A stretch of DNA of 64,000 nt, taken from NCBI GenBank assembly GCA_023459495.1, contig JAEWTL010000127.1, forward strand, positions 62,001-126,000. The letters run 5' to 3'. Numbering within the stretch: the stretch's first letter is position 1; each line of letters opens with the position of its first letter. Origin of the DNA: Bacillota bacterium (lineage in GTDB: Bacteria; Bacillota; Clostridia; Christensenellales; SZUA-584). The notes under the pieces were generated by a model, which did not search any database, was not told where the DNA came from, and was given only the letters and a program-made list of their open reading frames with translations. Both the position numbers and the translations under genes were made by a program. Shown piece after piece: positions 1 through 8,001 of this stretch.

Positions 1-425
1 AACAGGCTGCCCACCGAAAGCGCCTGCGCCTGTGGAATCAGCGTAAGATCGATGTCCGCCAGACAGAAGTCGTCGTTGCTTCCCCGTTTTGAGATAATAT
101 TTCGCTGCCCGTCCTGCGAGACCAGCACAATCGCCGTGGCTGTGACGGATTCCGGCGATACCGCAACATACGAAATGTCCGCGCCGGTTCCGGCCATTTC
201 CGACAGCAGCAGCCGTCCCATCGAGTCATCCCCCACGCGGCAGACCAGCGCAGTACGTCTGCCCAGCTTCGCCAGGTCAGCCGCCTGATTCGCAGCGTCT
301 CCGCCTGTTGCCAGCGTGATATCCTCGATGCGTGTATTGGCACGGTCGAACAACGTCCGGTCCGCAGGACGTGCCACGATATCGATCACGGCGATACCCA
401 GTGTGATTACGTCAATCGGTTTCAT
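1..425 (-). CDS. PfkB-family carbohydrate kinase, 3' end outside window
   Basis: The reading frame runs from the ATG at 425 to the window edge, so only about 141 N-terminal residues are present. The start MKPIDVITLGIAVIDI, the GGDAANQAADLAKLG stretch near residues 41-55 and the following RVGDDSMG are typical of the ribokinase/PfkB fold, whose members phosphorylate sugars or nucleosides with ATP. The catalytic GxGD motif would lie in the missing C-terminal part, so the substrate cannot be given. No good SD lies close to the ATG: GAGGTG is about 13 bases away. A possible -10 (433-438) is only 7 bases from the start codon, which would give a leaderless or nearly leaderless mRNA. Family assignment is firm; specificity is unknown. 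Confidence 0.85.
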   Translation of the reverse strand, partial: MKPIDVITLGIAVIDIVARPADRTLFDRANTRIEDITLATGGDAANQAADLAKLGRRTALVCRVGDDSMGRLLLSEMAGTGADISYVAVSPESVTATAIVLVSQDGQRNIISKRGSNDDFCLADIDLTLIPQAQALSVGSL

Positions 426-432
426 CGCTATC

Positions 433-461
433 ACTATACACCTCAAACCATGGTTTGAACA
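433..461 (-). promoter_or_regulatory. Candidate promoter with 16-bp palindrome in the spacer
   Basis: On the minus strand a weak -35 (TGTTCA, 456-461) and a -10 (TATAGT, 433-438) are 17 bp apart. A perfect 16-bp palindrome, TCAAACCATGGTTTGA (443-458), fills most of the spacer and reaches into the -35. This is where a repressor would block RNA polymerase, so it is a candidate operator of the sugar kinase gene. The palindrome is seen directly; its function is inferred. Confidence 0.5.
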
Positions 462-496
462 TACCGTGTCCGGCAGAAAAGGCAGGGCATCACGGC

Positions 497-524
497 AAAA
501 ATAAAAGGAGCGGCGATCCGCTCC
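497..524 (-). terminator. Rho-independent terminator after the PstS-like gene
   Basis: A 7-bp GC-rich stem, GGAGCGG/CCGCTCC (507-524, loop CGAT), is followed on the minus strand by a T-rich run (TTTTATTTTTG). It lies 16 bases downstream of the stop of the PstS-like lipoprotein gene. Confidence 0.85.
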
Positions 525-539
525 TCTCCTGATTCATTT

Positions 540-1424
540 TTACGGCAGGATATAACCTTCCTGTTTCAGATACCCTTTCGCCGACTCGTCCGTCATGCAG
601 AAGTCGATGAACGCCTGAACGTCTTCAGAAACTTCACCGATCGTCACGAGGTTGTAGTTGCGGCTGAGCGGATAAACGCCGTTCTTTGCGGCAATCTCGC
701 TCGGATAGCAGCTCTCCACCGCGAGCACCTTCACGCCTTCGTAGCTGCCCACGAGCGACAGCGGTACAAACCCGATGGCAAGCGGGTCACTCGAAACGAG
801 ATCGGCAACCTGATCCGGCGTGCTGAGCGAGGTGGCAAGGGTGCTGTCCAGCGTCACCTGCGTTCCGCTGCTGTCGCGGCCCAGTACGATCGCTTCAAAC
901 GCGTCGCCAGCGGAAACCGAGTCAGAAATCGCGTACGCGTTGATTACGCCGTCGCCGCCCAGATCCGACCAGTTGGTAATCTTGCCGGTGTAGATATCGT
1001 TCAGCTGCTCTATGCTGATGTCGCTGATCGGGACATCGCTGCCCGCAATGACGGCGAGCGCTTCCACGCACAGTCGCGTTGTCTGCACATTTTCATAAGT
1101 CGCATATTCCTCTTCCTTCAGGTCCCGGGGAATGATGGCGACATCCGTCTTGTCTGCTACACAGTAGGCAAGGGCTGTTCCAATGGTGGTGCGCTTCCAC
1201 TGCACATACTTTCCGCTATCTTCCATGAACATGTCGGCGATGGCATACAAAACCGTACCGGCGTTGGCCTTCGGTCCCGACATTGTCAAATCTACCGGCG
1301 TCGGGGATGGCTCGAGCGTCGCTTCCGGAGAAGGAGTAGGCGTCACGTTGGCATCGCTCTTTCCGCAGCCCGCCATGGCAAAGGCCATCACGAAGACGAG
1401 CGCAAATATCAGCAATTTCTTCAT
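540..1424 (-). CDS. PstS-like substrate-binding lipoprotein
   Basis: This 294-residue protein starts at the ATG at 1424, preceded by GGGAGG five bases upstream; an in-frame upstream extension lacks an SD. It has a lipoprotein signal peptide with the lipobox MAGC near residue 20, then a Thr/Pro-rich linker and a PBP-like domain. The phrase GRDSSGTQVTLDS resembles the anion-binding loop of PstS-type proteins, so phosphate or another oxyanion is the likely ligand. It would sit on the outer face of the membrane and hand its ligand to an ABC permease or act as a sensor. No pstCAB genes adjoin it: a sugar kinase lies downstream and glyA upstream. It has its own terminator and an extended -10 promoter, so it appears to be monocistronic. 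Confidence 0.82.
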   Translation of the reverse strand: MKKLLIFALVFVMAFAMAGCGKSDANVTPTPSPEATLEPSPTPVDLTMSGPKANAGTVLYAIADMFMEDSGKYVQWKRTTIGTALAYCVADKTDVAIIPRDLKEEEYATYENVQTTRLCVEALAVIAGSDVPISDISIEQLNDIYTGKITNWSDLGGDGVINAYAISDSVSAGDAFEAIVLGRDSSGTQVTLDSTLATSLSTPDQVADLVSSDPLAIGFVPLSLVGSYEGVKVLAVESCYPSEIAAKNGVYPLSRNYNLVTIGEVSEDVQAFIDFCMTDESAKGYLKQEGYILP

Positions 1425-1454
1425 ATGTTCCTCCCAAAGATATCTATCCGGCAC

Positions 1455-1463
1455 AGTATAGCA
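1455..1463 (-). promoter_or_regulatory. Extended -10 promoter of the PstS-like gene
   Basis: TATACT (1455-1460) is preceded by TGC on the minus strand, making an extended -10. A weak TTTACA lies further upstream at a poor distance. The predicted transcript would start about 25 bases before the ATG at 1424. Confidence 0.5.
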
Positions 1464-1511
1464 CAGCGATTATGGCCGCGGTGTAAACAGTTGCCTGTAG
1501 TTTCTCAGTAT

Positions 1512-2750
1512 TCAGCGGTACAAGGGCCTCTTTTCGCAAAGCGCGAGCACCTTTGCGCGCACCTCGTCGACCGCAGCTTCTCTCCTGTCCACCACGTCCG
1601 CGACCCACGCACCGATTTCAGTCATGTCCGCTTCGTCCATGCCGCGCGTCGTGGAGGCAGGCGTGCCCACACGGATGCCGCTTGTGATGAACGGGCTCTG
1701 TGTGTCGAACGGGATAGCGTTCTTGTTGACGGTGATATTGGCACGTCCGAGCAGGGCTTCAAGCTCCTTGCCTGTAATGCCTTTGCTGGTCAGATCGAGC
1801 AGCATCAGGTGGTTATCCGTGCCACCTGATACCAGACGAATGCCATGAGCCGTGAGGGATGCAGCCAGTGCAGCCGCGTTTTTCACGATGCGGCTCTGGT
1901 ACTCTTTGAACTCCTCGGTTGCGGCTTCTTTAAAGCACACCGCTTTGGCCGCGATAACGTGCATCAGCGGTCCGCCCTGCGTTCCGGGGAATATGGCTTT
2001 GTTGACAGCCGCGGCATACTGCTCACGGCAGAGGATCATGCCGCCCCGCGGTCCGCGGAGCGTCTTGTGCGTGGTTGTGGTGACAAAGTCGGCATATGGC
2101 ACCGGGCTCTCGTGTTGTCCCGCAGCCACCAGACCTGCGATATGCGCCATGTCAACCATCAGCAGCGCGCCCACTTCGTCCGCGATCTCGCGGAAGCGCT
2201 TGAAATCAAGCGCACGCGGATATGCACTCGCGCCTGCCACGATCATCTTCGGTTTATGTTCAATGGCCAGCTTGCGCAGTTCGTCGTAATCAATACGTTC
2301 TGTGTCCTTGCGCACACCGTAGGGAACGATGTTGAAATACTTGCCCGAGATATTGACCGGGCTGCCATGCGTCAGGTGTCCGCCGTGCGCGAGGTTCATG
2401 CCGAGGATCGTGTCCCCCGGATTCAGCATTGCGAAATACACCGCGGTGTTGGCCTGCGCACCGGAATGCGGCTGCACATTGGCGTGCTCCGCACCGAACA
2501 GCGCCTTGGCGCGCTCGATGGCAAGGTCCTCCACCACGTCCACATATTCGCAGCCGCCATAATAGCGCTTGCCGGGATATCCTTCCGCATATTTGTTGGT
2601 AAGATGCGAACCCATCGCATTTAATACCGCTTCCGAGACAAAGTTCTCAGACGCGATCAGTTCGATATTTTGCTGCTGACGGGCAAGTTCATCCATCATT
2701 GCGGCATATACCGCCTCGTCGGCCGCCTGTACCTTTGAAAAATCCAGCAT
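1512..2750 (-). CDS. glyA: Serine hydroxymethyltransferase
   Basis: This 412-residue PLP enzyme converts serine and tetrahydrofolate to glycine and 5,10-methylene-THF, the main cytoplasmic source of one-carbon units. It shows the SHMT signature from start to end: ELIASENFVS near residue 32, NKYAEGYPGKRYYGG, HGGHLTHG, and the PLP-lysine motif VTTTTHKTLRGPRGG near residues 224-238. Length is normal. The ATG at 2750 lies 11 bases after the rnc stop and is preceded by AAAGGGG, so glyA is probably the last gene of the plsX-acpP-rnc-glyA operon. About 87 bases then separate it from the PstS-like gene, with a separate promoter. Confidence 0.98.
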   Translation of the reverse strand: MLDFSKVQAADEAVYAAMMDELARQQQNIELIASENFVSEAVLNAMGSHLTNKYAEGYPGKRYYGGCEYVDVVEDLAIERAKALFGAEHANVQPHSGAQANTAVYFAMLNPGDTILGMNLAHGGHLTHGSPVNISGKYFNIVPYGVRKDTERIDYDELRKLAIEHKPKMIVAGASAYPRALDFKRFREIADEVGALLMVDMAHIAGLVAAGQHESPVPYADFVTTTTHKTLRGPRGGMILCREQYAAAVNKAIFPGTQGGPLMHVIAAKAVCFKEAATEEFKEYQSRIVKNAAALAASLTAHGIRLVSGGTDNHLMLLDLTSKGITGKELEALLGRANITVNKNAIPFDTQSPFITSGIRVGTPASTTRGMDEADMTEIGAWVADVVDRREAAVDEVRAKVLALCEKRPLYR

Positions 2751-2761
2751 GTTGTTCCCCT

Positions 2762-3439
2762 TTACTCCTCTGTTTCGACCGCCATATATGCCTGCCGTGC
2801 CGCTTTCTGCTCCGCGATCTTTTTCGACCGGCCCTGCCCTCGCGCAGCCTCTTCGCCGCTGATCATCAGCTTGACATAAAAAGTGCGCTCGTGCGGCGGC
2901 CCTTCCTCTTTATACACAATATAGCGGATGTCGCTGACACCCCGCTTGTGATACCGTTCCTGAAGCCGCGTCTTGTAGTCGCGCAGGCCGTTGCCCGAAA
3001 GCACCGCTTCAAAGCGCGCCGCAAGAATGCGGTCCGCGATTTCTTTTGCTTTGTCAAGGCCCGCGTCGAGATACACCGCGCCTAAGATCGCTTCCACTAC
3101 GTCGGCAAGGATGGACGGTTTATCGTACCCGCCCGAACTGCGCTCGCCCTTGCCGAGTATTAAATACTCCGAAAGACCCAGCGCCCTCGCCGCCTCGGCG
3201 AGCGATACTTCGCTCACTATTGCTGCCCTGCTCTTTGTGAGCTGACCCTCGGTAAAGTCTGGCCTGCTCTCGAATACGAGTTCACTGACAATCAGTTCCA
3301 GCACGGCATCGCCCAAAAACTCCAAGCGCTCATAGCTGTCGCCTGCATCCGCTGAAGCATGCAGCAGCGCTTGTCTCAAAAGCGCCTTGTCAGAAAACTC
3401 ATACCCGATGCGGTCTTCCAATCCGGAAAAATCACTCAT
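2762..3439 (-). CDS. rnc: Ribonuclease III
   Basis: This 225-residue endoribonuclease cuts double-stranded RNA during rRNA maturation and mRNA decay. The RNase III signature ERLEFLGDAVLEL is present near residues 37-49 with its metal-binding acidic residues, and a C-terminal double-stranded-RNA-binding domain ends with the typical GRSKKIAEQKAARQAY stretch. The ATG at 3439 (MSDFSG) gives the usual family length; a TTG 13 codons upstream is in frame but gives an untypical extension. It follows acpP by 100 bases and precedes glyA by 11, in the common Firmicutes order plsX-acpP-rnc. Confidence 0.97.
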   Translation of the reverse strand: MSDFSGLEDRIGYEFSDKALLRQALLHASADAGDSYERLEFLGDAVLELIVSELVFESRPDFTEGQLTKSRAAIVSEVSLAEAARALGLSEYLILGKGERSSGGYDKPSILADVVEAILGAVYLDAGLDKAKEIADRILAARFEAVLSGNGLRDYKTRLQERYHKRGVSDIRYIVYKEEGPPHERTFYVKLMISGEEAARGQGRSKKIAEQKAARQAYMAVETEE

Positions 3440-3539
3440 CCCGTTGATAAAGCAACGAGGCAGACGCAAGACACGCAACCGCCCGGCCGTGAAACATCAC
3501 AGCATTCAAAGCGCGTATCCGCCCTGCCCCGGAAGCTTC

Positions 3540-3776
3540 TTAATATCCCCCAACGTTCTTTTCGATGTAAGTTACGACATCCTTGACGGTGGTTACTTTG
3601 GGCAGCTCCTCGTCAGGGATATCCAGATCGAACTCCTGCTCCAGATCCATGATGAGTTCCACAATCGCCAGCGAATCGGCTTTTAGGTCCTCCACAAGGT
3701 CCGAATCCATGGTGATAATGTCTTCATCGATTTCGAGCTGGTCCGAAAGGATTTTCCTTACCTTTTCAAATACCAT
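3540..3776 (-). CDS. acpP: Acyl carrier protein
   Basis: This 78-residue acidic protein carries growing fatty acyl chains on a phosphopantetheine arm. The attachment site is the serine of the ADSLAIVELIMDLE motif near residue 37. The ATG at 3776 is preceded by AGGAGG at ideal spacing; the in-frame Met 11 codons upstream has no comparable SD. Its SD region overlaps the end of plsX, so the two are translated from one mRNA. PlsX, its neighbour, uses acyl-ACP as substrate. Confidence 0.97.
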   Translation of the reverse strand: MVFEKVRKILSDQLEIDEDIITMDSDLVEDLKADSLAIVELIMDLEQEFDLDIPDEELPKVTTVKDVVTYIEKNVGGY

Positions 3777-3792
3777 CGTACGCCTCCTGTAA

Positions 3793-4809
3793 TCAATCGT
3801 TTTCGTCATCCCAAGCGACTTTTGATATTTCCTGCTTTATTACATTGACGACATCGCCGCTGATGAAACCAGCTGCCTGCCGTAACGTACTTTTGATCGC
3901 TTTGGCATTGGAAGAGCCGTGTGCCTTCACCACGCCGCCGCGTACTCCGAGGAGCAGCGCTCCGCCGTACTCGGTGTAGTCCATCTGCTTCTTGAAGTTT
4001 TTGAAAGCGGGCATCGCCAGCCCCGCACCGATCTTGGTGCGCAGCGACGCGGAAAGCTCCTTTTTGAGCATTGTCAGCAACGCGCCAGCCAAGCCTTCCG
4101 TATACTTTAAGATGATGTTGCCCGTAAAGCCATCACATACGAGCACATCGTAATCGCCCGAAACGAGGTCCCGTCCCTCCGCGTTGCCGCGAAAGTTGAC
4201 CGGCATCTCCTCAATCTTCTTGTAAGCCTCCTTGGTAAGCGGCGTGCCCTTCTCCGCTTCCGCACCGTTGTTCACCAGACCGACGCGCGGACTATTTACG
4301 CCCTCCACCTTCTCCATGTATATGCTGCCCATCAGCGCAAACTGCGCAAGATATGACGGACGGCATTCCGCGTTTGCACCGCAGTCGATCAGCAGTGCCT
4401 TGGTACCCGCCTGCGTCGGCAGCAACGGTGCCAAAGCAGGCCGTTTTACACCCGGCAGACGCTTCACGATCAGCGTTGCGCCCGCAATGGTTGCGCCCGT
4501 ACTCCCAGCAGTGATAAAGGCGTCGCCCTCACCGTCACGCAACAGTTCAAGGCCTTTTACCAGCGATGAATTGCGCTTTTTTCTGATCGCTTCGACAGGC
4601 GGTTCTGCCATATCGATAATTTCCGCCGCGTCCACAATATTTATGCGTGCTGTATCCGCTTCATGTTTTTCGAGTTCGGCGAGTATGGTGTCTTTGCGGC
4701 CCACCAGCGTGACATGCATATCCTGCATTTCACGCAATGCCAAAACGCAGCCCTCTACAATGGCCTGCGGCGCGTGGTCTCCGCCCATGGCGTCCACGAT
4801 AACCTTCAC
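3793..4809 (-). CDS. plsX: Phosphate acyltransferase PlsX
   Basis: This 338-residue cytosolic, membrane-associated enzyme makes acyl-phosphate from acyl-ACP and phosphate, the first step of phosphatidic acid synthesis through PlsY. The N-terminus VIVDAMGGDHAP, the segment ITAGSTGATIAGA near residue 100 and the region VCDGFTGNIILKYTEG near residues 225-240 are characteristic. The start is a GTG at 4809 behind AGGTGGTGAG. It opens the plsX-acpP-rnc-glyA unit and has a good promoter about 30 bases upstream. No fapR gene lies next to it, unlike in some Firmicutes. Confidence 0.97.
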   Translation of the reverse strand: MKVIVDAMGGDHAPQAIVEGCVLALREMQDMHVTLVGRKDTILAELEKHEADTARINIVDAAEIIDMAEPPVEAIRKKRNSSLVKGLELLRDGEGDAFITAGSTGATIAGATLIVKRLPGVKRPALAPLLPTQAGTKALLIDCGANAECRPSYLAQFALMGSIYMEKVEGVNSPRVGLVNNGAEAEKGTPLTKEAYKKIEEMPVNFRGNAEGRDLVSGDYDVLVCDGFTGNIILKYTEGLAGALLTMLKKELSASLRTKIGAGLAMPAFKNFKKQMDYTEYGGALLLGVRGGVVKAHGSSNAKAIKSTLRQAAGFISGDVVNVIKQEISKVAWDDEND

Positions 4810-4838
4810 ATACTCACCACCTTTTTGAATCCAAAGGT

Positions 4839-4867
4839 AGTATATAAAAAATACATTCCCAATGCAA
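4839..4867 (-). promoter_or_regulatory. Sigma-A-type promoter of plsX operon
   Basis: Minus-strand TTGCAT (4862-4867) and TATACT (4839-4844) are separated by exactly 17 bp, about 30 bases before the plsX GTG. A small inverted repeat, TGCTCA-AACC-TGAGCA (4894-4909), lies upstream of the -35; it could belong to the end of the preceding germination gene or be an operator. Confidence 0.7.
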
Positions 4868-4952
4868 CAACATTTTTGGCGGCCTAATCCCGCTGCTCAA
4901 ACCTGAGCATATCCCATTTAGTTTGTGTATAGCTATCGTTATTGTTTATCGT

Positions 4953-6047
4953 TCACTTCTTATCCTCTGACACTTGCCCAAGCCTGCGTATTTTGGCAAC
5001 CAGCAGTGTCAGCAGCGGAAATATCATTGTAAATGGCGTTGCCCAAAACATATGATACCGGCTGCCCCAGTCTGTATTCGCAGCGCTTGACCTGAACAAC
5101 ACTGCAGCGACCACCACAGCCACGCTTCCCATGGGCAGAATCAGCGGCTTGCTGTCTCGGAGCTTCAGCAGTTGGGAAAACGAGTTGACGGATGCATAAT
5201 AGAGCATACTGATTTTAATAAAAACGCAACTGGTAAAGCCGATTGTAACCAGCATCTCAATCCGCGTCAAAAATTCACCGATATCAATCAGCCGCGCCGC
5301 TTCATAAGAGCTATTACCCACGACGCTCGCCGCAGTTCCCAGTGCCGCAGTGTTACGCACAACGATACACAGCAGTCCGGCTCCTGCAGCAGCAACCCCT
5401 CCCAGCATTGAACGCGTGATATGCTTATGACCATCAAGGTGAGATGTAACCATCATCAATGCAACGATATCCAGAAAAGGCACAGTAATCAGAACATAGC
5501 ATACCTGTACATATGATCCTGTCGGCAGCCCGAAAACCGGAAGGAAATTTGCAAAGTCCATTTTGCCGATCAGCAGTAAGGTAGTAATTACGATGATACC
5601 GACGGAAAAGACTGCGACCGGAAGACTTGCCTTGCCAATCGCCCCAACGCCTCGTTTAACCGCAAAAGCAGATGTCAGCGTAAAGAAAACAATGATTATG
5701 ATTTTTGGGGTTTCGATTAAAATGTATCCAGTGAAGAATCCGGATACGAATTCGATATTTAGTGCCAACAGAAGGAATATGTATACAAAGTACAAAGCGG
5801 ATATTACGTTGCCTGCGATATTACCAAAGACAAGCGTATTGATTTCCATCAGACTTTTTCCCGGAAACTTCTTTACCAGAATGGAAAACAATATAACAAA
5901 TGGTATGCTCAGTGCAAAACTGATACACAAGGCCAGCCATGCGTCCTGTTTCATCATATTATCCACAAGCGACAGCAGCAGGGTAGAGCCTAGAATGTAC
6001 GATACCAAAATATAAAACAGCTGCGATGGTTTAATTTTATCCTTCAT
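4953..6047 (-). CDS. Spore germination permease, GerAB family
   Basis: This 364-residue integral membrane protein has about ten hydrophobic segments and resembles the B subunits of GerA-type nutrient germinant receptors (APC superfamily). In Bacillus the B subunit binds the germinant in the inner spore membrane and works with an A channel subunit and a C lipoprotein. Here no A or C gene is adjacent; the only partner is a 70-residue two-helix protein 24 bases upstream in the same operon. The ATG at 6047 follows a CAGGTAAG sequence. A sigma-G-like promoter precedes the pair, which fits forespore expression. The ligand is unknown. Confidence 0.88.
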   Translation of the reverse strand: MKDKIKPSQLFYILVSYILGSTLLLSLVDNMMKQDAWLALCISFALSIPFVILFSILVKKFPGKSLMEINTLVFGNIAGNVISALYFVYIFLLLALNIEFVSGFFTGYILIETPKIIIIVFFTLTSAFAVKRGVGAIGKASLPVAVFSVGIIVITTLLLIGKMDFANFLPVFGLPTGSYVQVCYVLITVPFLDIVALMMVTSHLDGHKHITRSMLGGVAAAGAGLLCIVVRNTAALGTAASVVGNSSYEAARLIDIGEFLTRIEMLVTIGFTSCVFIKISMLYYASVNSFSQLLKLRDSKPLILPMGSVAVVVAAVLFRSSAANTDWGSRYHMFWATPFTMIFPLLTLLVAKIRRLGQVSEDKK

Positions 6048-6071
6048 ATTGCTTACCTGTACTACGGCGAA

Positions 6072-6284
6072 TCAATAATGCAGATTGGCCATATCAAGCA
6101 AAGCCTTTAAAGCATTTATCGGACTTGGGATCGCTACATTTTGACTGTAAAATATAGTAAGAACAAAGCCCGTCAGCAATAATGTACCAGTTATGATCAA
6201 CTCTTTTATTTTCCTTTCTTTATATAACCCAGGTAGCAGCATAAGTGCAATCCCCACAAAAATCACAATAATCATTATAATCAT
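6072..6284 (-). CDS. Small two-helix membrane protein, possible GerD-type receptor subunit
   Basis: This 70-residue protein has two hydrophobic segments (about residues 2-18 and 29-47) joined by a basic loop (KERKIKE). Its size, topology and place directly before a gerAB-type gene match the small D-subunit proteins described next to gerA-type operons of Bacillus. The ATG at 6284 is preceded by AGGGATTTAGATA. A second ATG three codons later is possible. The gene pair shares a sigma-G-like promoter. The role as germination modulator is inferred from context only. Confidence 0.6.
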   Translation of the reverse strand: MIIMIIVIFVGIALMLLPGLYKERKIKELIITGTLLLTGFVLTIFYSQNVAIPSPINALKALLDMANLHY

Positions 6285-6327
6285 TATCTAAATCCCTAAT
6301 CTTTCCTGTAAGCGGAAATTCATAATG

Positions 6328-6357
6328 TATTATCCTGAAACAGCCCGATTCTATGCA
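6328..6357 (-). promoter_or_regulatory. Sigma-G-like promoter of the germination gene pair
   Basis: On the minus strand TGCATA (6352-6357) and GATAATA (6328-6334) are separated by 17 bp. The known forespore sigma-G/F consensus is close to TGMATA-N17-CATNHTA; the -35 matches fully and the -10 differs in its first base. The start site would be about 35 bases before the ATG at 6284. The match is visible; use by sigma-G is inferred. Confidence 0.6.
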
Positions 6358-6392
6358 TAAATCCGGGATATTGCCTTTTGACTGAATACCAG

Positions 6393-6432
6393 ACCATCCG
6401 AAGAATAATAGAAGCGCAGCACTTCGAATGGT
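6393..6432. repeat. Imperfect inverted repeat in intergenic region
   Basis: ACCATCCGAAG (6393-6403) and CTTCGAATGGT (6422-6432) pair at 10 of 11 positions around an 18-base loop. It lies between the germination pair's promoter and the terminator of the next gene. There is no U-run, so an operator or structured RNA is as likely as a terminator. Confidence 0.35.
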
Positions 6433-6463
6433 AAAACTTATATTCGGGATCCTGTGGTGCCAT

Positions 6464-6492
6464 AAAAAAGACCGTCATGAGACGGCTTTTTT
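6464..6492 (-). terminator. Rho-independent terminator after the 330-aa membrane protein gene
   Basis: A stem CCGTC/GACGG (6472-6485, loop ATGA) is flanked by A-run and T-run on either side (6464-6469 and 6487-6492), so it can act in both directions. On the minus strand it follows the gene ending at 6562. Confidence 0.75.
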
Positions 6493-6561
6493 ATCTTTGA
6501 ATTGTTGTTACGGTGTTTATCTGCAAGCCTTCGCCGGAACCTTCCCCGGCACACGGAATCT

Positions 6562-7554
6562 CTATCTATCAATGCGATTAACAGCGATATCCTTACCAGA
6601 ACCTTCCCGATTGGCCCGGCGAATCAGGCCAAAGCTGCCCAGTCCAGCAAAGATCCACCCCATCGCGAGCTGACCCCAGATAACACCTACATCCTCGTTC
6701 GGCGTAAACGGCAGTGTCAGTACAATCCAAAAGGCGTTGTCCACAAGCTCATATCCTGCATCCTTTGCCTGATTGACAATTGAAACGTATGTGCTCGCCA
6801 TCACGCCTATATACGTAAACACGATCAGCACCACGACAAGAACCCAGACCATGCCCTTTCCGCGCTTTCCGTGGGCGAGTTGATAGCCTTTATAGGAAAG
6901 CCAAGACATGATGAGGCCGCTGAGGGCCGCAACATAGCCGAGCATCCCGATCAGCACCCAGGGAATGATGCCAATAAGACCGCCAACCGCCGCGCCAAGT
7001 GCGCCTTTTACGTAACTGCCTGCCGTATCACGTTCTGCTTTAAACTCCTCCACGATGCCCGCAAGCCGCTGGTGGCACTCATCGCAGGCTTCCATTACCC
7101 GACCGCCCTGCTCGGTATAACCGAGTTCTTCCGTGGCTGGACAGAAACTGCAGCCGGAATAATACCCGTTTTGCACAAGCCAAGCTGAAAACTCATTCAA
7201 CAGCGTCTCCACGTTCTCGGCTTTTAACGTCCACGCATTGTTGATGTGCATCCAGACCGCGGTTTCATCCGCCTGCGCATTGTAGACCTTCAGCCCTTTC
7301 CACTTCTTCTGCAGAAGAAAGGCGTTGATGGCATTCAAGTCAATTCCGTTTTCATGCTTGACGTAAGCTCTCACCGTCGGCATCGTCGACTGTCCGTCAT
7401 TCACCATGCGTGAGCCCACCGCGCCGTAAAGTGCGGCATTCCCGGTATCCACCATGATTACGTTAAAAAAGATGCCGTTTGTTCTGCCGTATGCGGTATT
7501 CTTATGGTAATGATAGCCCATCCGCTCCGCAAGGCGAATCACAAAACCTGCCAT
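6562..7554 (-). CDS. Membrane protein with CxxC-CxxC motif, unknown function
   Basis: This 330-residue protein has a soluble N-terminal half (about 1-180) and a C-terminal half with four hydrophobic segments (about 187-212, 216-233, 239-262, 298-318). The soluble part ends with CSFC (about residues 136-139) and CDEC (about 158-161), a spacing that could hold a zinc ion. It ends with a basic tail. The ATG at 7554 has a clean SD (GGAGG, five to six bases). The small membrane protein gene upstream (7649-7957) lies 94 bases away and may be co-transcribed. I do not recognise the family; a stress-sensing or envelope role would be a guess. Confidence 0.75.
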   Translation of the reverse strand: MAGFVIRLAERMGYHYHKNTAYGRTNGIFFNVIMVDTGNAALYGAVGSRMVNDGQSTMPTVRAYVKHENGIDLNAINAFLLQKKWKGLKVYNAQADETAVWMHINNAWTLKAENVETLLNEFSAWLVQNGYYSGCSFCPATEELGYTEQGGRVMEACDECHQRLAGIVEEFKAERDTAGSYVKGALGAAVGGLIGIIPWVLIGMLGYVAALSGLIMSWLSYKGYQLAHGKRGKGMVWVLVVVLIVFTYIGVMASTYVSIVNQAKDAGYELVDNAFWIVLTLPFTPNEDVGVIWGQLAMGWIFAGLGSFGLIRRANREGSGKDIAVNRIDR

Positions 7555-7648
7555 GCCATTCCTCCATTTTTTAAGATAATATCAGTGCGGTCAACCCATG
7601 CCCCCGCTGAAGCCTGCATGTTATAACCCAAAACTTTTCACGTACTGT

Positions 7649-7957
7649 CTACCCAAAAATGATAAGCAACACAACCCCGCCCGTCAGGTTCAATCCGCCG
7701 GCCACGAGCCAGAATATAGCCAGCACATTGCAAAAAACGCTCAGGCCCTTCTTTGTTTCGCGCACATCTTTGGCGTGCATCAGCAGCCCGAAAGCAGCCA
7801 GTATGACCCCTGCTCCCCCGACGATCGCCAACAAAAATATATCCATCATTTCAAAGGCTTCAGATGTTATCACCCATGGATAGAACAGCGCCATCGCCGC
7901 TGTCGCCACAGCCAGCCCGCAAAAGAACAATATGCCTTTGATGATTTTACGCTTCAT
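7649..7957 (-). CDS. Small three-helix membrane protein, unknown
   Basis: This 102-residue protein is almost all hydrophobic: segments at about residues 5-30, 38-61 and 74-100, with a basic start (MKRKIIKG) and a basic loop (KDVRETKKG) that set a likely N-in topology. The ATG at 7957 is preceded by GTGGAGATAGA. It lies between the DAHP synthase gene and the 330-residue CxxC membrane protein gene, in the same direction. No family is recognised. Confidence 0.65.
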   Translation of the reverse strand: MKRKIIKGILFFCGLAVATAAMALFYPWVITSEAFEMMDIFLLAIVGGAGVILAAFGLLMHAKDVRETKKGLSVFCNVLAIFWLVAGGLNLTGGVVLLIIFG

Positions 7958-8001
7958 TCTATCTCCACTCTCGCGGTTAAATCAGACGTATTCTACATCC
8001 A

